Of a DNA stretch of 8,946 nt, positions 6,581-8,946 are shown in pieces. The notes beneath the pieces were generated by a model. It did not search any database. It saw only the letters and a list, made by a program, of their open reading frames with translations, and was not told the DNA's origin. Every line of letters begins with the position of its first letter. The first letter of the stretch is position 1. Where the stretch lies: NCBI GenBank assembly GCA_030049955.1, contig JASIJX010000207.1, positions 1-8,946 of the forward strand. Reading direction: 5' to 3'. Source of the DNA: Acidobacteriaceae bacterium. Its GTDB lineage: Bacteria; Acidobacteriota; Terriglobia; Terriglobales; Acidobacteriaceae. The position numbers and the translations under genes were made by a program.

Positions 6581-8043
6581 GTCCGCACATGGATGGGCCC
6601 GAGCACGCAGTCCTCGATCCGACGCTGGCGGCGCCGTTTCCCCAGGCAGCGCTACCGGTGCTGCGCAATCCTCAACTGCGTAAGAACGTGGCGCACGCCA
6701 TCGACATAATCCAGGCGAAGCGCACGCGGCTGGTTGAGGAAAAGAGCGACTGGCAGGCGCTGAGGACGGCCGCGGCTTCCATTCGCGAGCATGCGCTCGA
6801 AAATCTCGGGTTCTACCTCGAGCAGTTCGAGGAACGGTGTACGGCGGCGGGCGGCGTAGTGCACTGGGCGGCGGATGCCGCCGAGGCGCGGCGGATCGTG
6901 CTTGATCTCGTGCGCGAAGAGAATGCGACTGAGGTCATCAAGATCAAGACTATGACGTCAGCCGAGATCCAGCTCAATCCGTTTCTCGAAGGCAACGGAA
7001 TCCGCGCGACGGAGACCGATCTGGCCGAGATTATTCTGCAACTCGGAGAGGGAGAACCTTCGCACATCGTAGTACCCGCGCTGCACGTGAACCGCAGCCA
7101 GGTGCGGGAGATCTTCGCGCGGCGGATGGGTCTGCCGGAGCTAAGCGACGATCCGCAGGCGCTGACGGCGGCGGCGCGGCAATATTTGCGGGAGAAGTTT
7201 CTCTCCGTTCCGGTGGCAATCAGCGGAGCGAATTTTCTGACTGCCGAAACGGGCGCGGTGACGGTTGTGGAGTCAGAAGGCAACGGACGAATGTGCCTCA
7301 CTCTGCCGCGGACGCTGATTACGATTGCCGGAATCGAAAAGGTGCTGCCGCGCTTTCAGGATCTCGAAGTGCTGCTGCAGGTGCTGGCTCGATCGGCGAC
7401 GGGCGAGCGCATGAACCCGTACACGTCGCTATGGACCGGCGTGACGCCGGGTGATGGGCCCCAGCGGTTTCATGTGATCCTGCTCGATAACGGACGATCT
7501 TCGATTCTGGCACGGGAGCGCGAGCGGCAGACGCTGCGCTGCATCCGCTGCGCTGCCTGCATGAACACATGCCCGGTGTACCGGCAGACGGGCGGGCACG
7601 CTTATGGCTCGGTGTATTCGGGGCCGATTGGCGCGATCCTGACACCGCAGCTTACCGGAATGCACCACGCGCAGTCGCTGCCGTATGCGTCGTCATTGTG
7701 CGGGGCGTGTTACGAAGTATGCCCGGTCAAGATCAATATTCCAGAGATCCTCATCGACCTGCGCGCGCAGGTGACAGACCAGGAACGGCGCACAGCAAAA
7801 CGGTTCTTCGATCCGATGTACCTGGGCATGCGACTGGCAGGAATGCTCTTTTCGCGCGCGTGGCTATTCCACGCGGCGCAGCGGCTGGCGCGCATGGCGT
7901 TGCGGCCGTTTTCGCGACGCGATGGGTGGATACATTCGCTGCCGGGGCTCGGCGCGAAGTGGACGCAGACCCGCGACCTGCGCGGATTTCCGCAGCAGAG
8001 CTTTCATGAGTGGTGGGCAGCGCGGGGCAAGGAGGCGAAATGA
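6577..8043 (+). CDS. lutB: L-lactate utilization iron-sulfur protein LutB
   Basis: A 488-residue subunit of the lactate-oxidising LutABC complex. The N-terminal two-thirds is the LUD-type domain, with IKIKTMTSAEI near 121-131, HIVVPALHVNR near 163-173 and the block FLTAETGAVTVVESEGNGR near 220-238. A ferredoxin-like region follows: Cys322, 325, 328 and 332 (CIRCAACMNTCPVY), then Cys375, 378 and 382 (CGACYEVCPVKINIP). The rest is the LutB C-terminal (DUF3390-like) region, ending in a QQSFHEWW motif. The second cluster shows three cysteines rather than four in a row, which I believe is normal for LutB. Start at 6577 has GAGG seven bases upstream and an ATGA overlap with lutA; an ATG four codons later is a less likely alternative. 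Length is as expected. Confidence 0.95.
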   Translation: MSPHMDGPEHAVLDPTLAAPFPQAALPVLRNPQLRKNVAHAIDIIQAKRTRLVEEKSDWQALRTAAASIREHALENLGFYLEQFEERCTAAGGVVHWAADAAEARRIVLDLVREENATEVIKIKTMTSAEIQLNPFLEGNGIRATETDLAEIILQLGEGEPSHIVVPALHVNRSQVREIFARRMGLPELSDDPQALTAAARQYLREKFLSVPVAISGANFLTAETGAVTVVESEGNGRMCLTLPRTLITIAGIEKVLPRFQDLEVLLQVLARSATGERMNPYTSLWTGVTPGDGPQRFHVILLDNGRSSILARERERQTLRCIRCAACMNTCPVYRQTGGHAYGSVYSGPIGAILTPQLTGMHHAQSLPYASSLCGACYEVCPVKINIPEILIDLRAQVTDQERRTAKRFFDPMYLGMRLAGMLFSRAWLFHAAQRLARMALRPFSRRDGWIHSLPGLGAKWTQTRDLRGFPQQSFHEWWAARGKEAK

Positions 8044-8696
8044 GCAGGAGTTCCTCGCGGCAGGCGATTCTCGAGCGCATTCGGGCTGCGACGCGAGAAG
8101 CGGCACGCGCACCTGGGGAGATTTCTGCGGCCTACGCGGCGCTGCCGCGACCGTACATTCGCGCAGGCGCGATGAGACGGGAAGAATGCATACGGCTGTT
8201 CGTTGAGCGGCTGTGCGATTATGACGCAGAGGTGGTCGAGTGCTCTGAGGCCGAGCTTCCGGCGGCGATTGCTGCGCAGCTTAAGGCGAGCGGGCGTCGC
8301 AGCTTTGTTGTACCGGCGGGGGTTCCTGCTTCATGGTGCGCGCCGGGATTTGAGTTCAAAATCGATGATGGCCTTTCAGTGGGCGAGATTGACCGCGCTG
8401 AGGGCGTAATAACCGGGGCGTTTTGCGGCGTGGCCGATTCCGGGACGATCGCGCTGCACCACTCTGCGAGTGAAGGCCGGCGCGTGTTAACACTGTTGCC
8501 GGACTGGCACCTTTGTGTTCTGCGCGCCGATCAGGTGGTGGAGACGCTACCTGAGTATTTTGCGCGGTGCGCCGATACGCCTGCGCTGGTTACGTGGATC
8601 TCCGGGCCGAGCGCTACCGCGGATATCGAGATGACGCGGATCAAGGGCGTTCACGGGCCGCGGTTTTTGCACGTGGTGCTTGTGCGCGAGGCGTAG
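8040..8696 (+). CDS. lutC: L-lactate utilization protein LutC (LUD domain)
   Basis: A 218-residue LUD-domain protein, third member of the LutABC complex. The N-terminus (SSSRQAILERIRAA) is the usual LutC opening helix. Diagnostic blocks are GVADSGTIAL (130-139), RRVLTLLPDWHLCVL (147-161) and ISGPSATADIEMTR (187-200) followed by GVHGP. Families I recall usually have GPSRTADIE, so the Ala in place of Arg is a small oddity. The start at 8040 overlaps the lutB stop (ATGA) and has a strong AAGGAGG four bases upstream; an in-frame ATG at 8010 lies inside lutB and lacks that support. As last gene of the operon it is followed by a long hairpin. Slightly shorter than some LutC proteins but complete. 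Confidence 0.94.
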   Translation: MSRSSSRQAILERIRAATREAARAPGEISAAYAALPRPYIRAGAMRREECIRLFVERLCDYDAEVVECSEAELPAAIAAQLKASGRRSFVVPAGVPASWCAPGFEFKIDDGLSVGEIDRAEGVITGAFCGVADSGTIALHHSASEGRRVLTLLPDWHLCVLRADQVVETLPEYFARCADTPALVTWISGPSATADIEMTRIKGVHGPRFLHVVLVREA

Positions 8697-8698
8697 CT

Positions 8699-8737
8699 CG
8701 AAGGCGGGTCCTGTCACTTGTGCAGGAGCCGCCTTCG
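8699..8737 (+). terminator. Long hairpin after lutC, possible terminator
   Basis: Two 15-base arms (CGAAGGCGGGTCCTG at 8699-8713 and CAGGAGCCGCCTTCG at 8723-8737) pair with one mismatch around a 9-base loop, starting 3 bp after the lutC stop. No T tract follows (TGGATTGCAGAAAA), so it is not a classic intrinsic terminator. It may instead protect the mRNA 3' end or aid rho-dependent ending. Confidence 0.5.
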
Positions 8738-8756
8738 TGGATTGCAGAAAAACAAC

Positions 8757-8812
8757 CGCAGATCCTTCGCAAGGCTTGGCCGGAAACCGGCCAAACCTGT
8801 CTCAGGATGACA
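8757..8812. repeat. Compact inverted-repeat intergenic element
   Basis: Outer arms ATCCT (8762-8766) and AGGAT (8804-8808) enclose a perfect 8-bp hairpin, TTGGCCGG-AAA-CCGGCCAA (8776-8794). The flanks, CAGATCCTTCGC and CTCAGGATGACAG, resemble a short dispersed element I recall between genes of Acidobacteriaceae, here with extra palindromic DNA in its middle. Copy number cannot be judged from one window. Confidence 0.4.
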
Positions 8813-8828
8813 GATGACTACTGGCAGT

Positions 8829-8844
8829 AAACCTCAAAGGTTTT
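8829..8844. terminator. Weak short hairpin between lutC and the convergent gene
   Basis: AAACCT-CAA-AGGTTT forms a 6-bp stem with a T run inside its 3' arm. It lies 16 bp past the stop of the - strand gene at 8860, so it may help end that transcript, or both converging ones. Short and AT-rich; low confidence. Confidence 0.25.
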
Positions 8845-8859
8845 CGATGACTATCGTCA

Positions 8860-8946
8860 TTACTGGCCACGGCGCAAGCCCCAGTTGATGCGGAGGCCTG
8901 CGCGGAGGTTGAACGGCAGGCTTGGGTAACCGATTGGCGCAATGTG
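8860..8946 (-). CDS. C-terminal end of an unidentified protein, possibly an outer-membrane beta-barrel
   Basis: The - strand is open from the right edge to a TAA at 8860-8862, giving the last 28 residues of a gene whose start lies outside the window. The tail reads GYPSLPFNLRAGLRINWG and ends LRRGQ. The alternating polar/nonpolar pattern with an aromatic near the end (LRAGLRINW) looks like a final transmembrane beta-strand of an outer-membrane protein, such as the TonB-dependent receptor-like proteins abundant in Acidobacteriota. The evidence is short: only the frame, the stop and this pattern support it. It converges on lutC across 163 bp of noncoding DNA and is probably unrelated to lactate use. 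Confidence 0.4.
   Translation of the reverse strand, partial: HIAPIGYPSLPFNLRAGLRINWGLRRGQ

Noticed and set aside
8567..8830. 87-residue + strand frame running past the end of lutC
   Set aside because: It begins out of frame inside lutC, passes through both hairpins, and has no recognisable composition or ribosome site.
8813..8867. Imperfect direct repeat GATGACTA...CTGGC (8813-8825 and 8846-8867)
   Set aside because: The second copy is interrupted by several bases; too short and irregular to call a repeat or attachment site.

Overview
The window is GC-rich, densely coding bacterial DNA. It most resembles a heterotrophic soil Acidobacteriota (Acidobacteriaceae/Terriglobia type). That guess rests on the gene mix (GH4 glycosidase with a PfkB kinase, an IlvD/Edd sugar-acid dehydratase with an ACS-type MFS transporter, and lutABC) and on a GATCCTTCGC...CTCAGGATGAC intergenic element that I recall from that group; it is inference, not proof. 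No tRNA, rRNA, CRISPR array, transposase or prophage gene was seen.

Layout. (1) Positions 3-2537, + strand: the 3' end of an APC-type permease, a PfkB-family sugar kinase and an NAD/metal-dependent GH4 phospho-glycosidase, each overlapping the next by a few bases, so almost certainly one translationally coupled operon. It ends at a hairpin near 2612-2640. (2) Positions 2640-5673, - strand: an ACS-type MFS transporter followed by an IlvD/Edd-family sugar-acid dehydratase that starts inside the transporter's 3' end. (3) Positions 5674-5833: a divergent control region holding an 18-bp near-palindrome. (4) Positions 5834-8696, + strand: lutA-lutB-lutC, with ATGA overlaps at both junctions. (5) Positions 8697-8859: noncoding DNA with a long hairpin and a compact inverted-repeat element. 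(6) Positions 8860-8946, - strand: the last 28 codons of a gene, possibly an outer-membrane beta-barrel.

How the genes fit together. All three units look catabolic. In the first, a transported compound would be phosphorylated by the kinase and cleaved by the GH4 enzyme, which would let a cell use a phospho-glycosidase without a sugar PTS. The second imports an aldonate-like acid and dehydrates it to a 2-keto-3-deoxy acid. The third oxidises L-lactate to pyruvate through the iron-sulfur LutABC complex.

The most unusual idea here is the first unit. An amino-acid-type permease beside a PfkB kinase resembles the fructoselysine (frl) logic, but with a redox-elimination GH4 enzyme where frl has its deglycase. 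The GH4 metal motif reads CDTP, which does not match the usual 6-phospho-beta-glucosidase signature.
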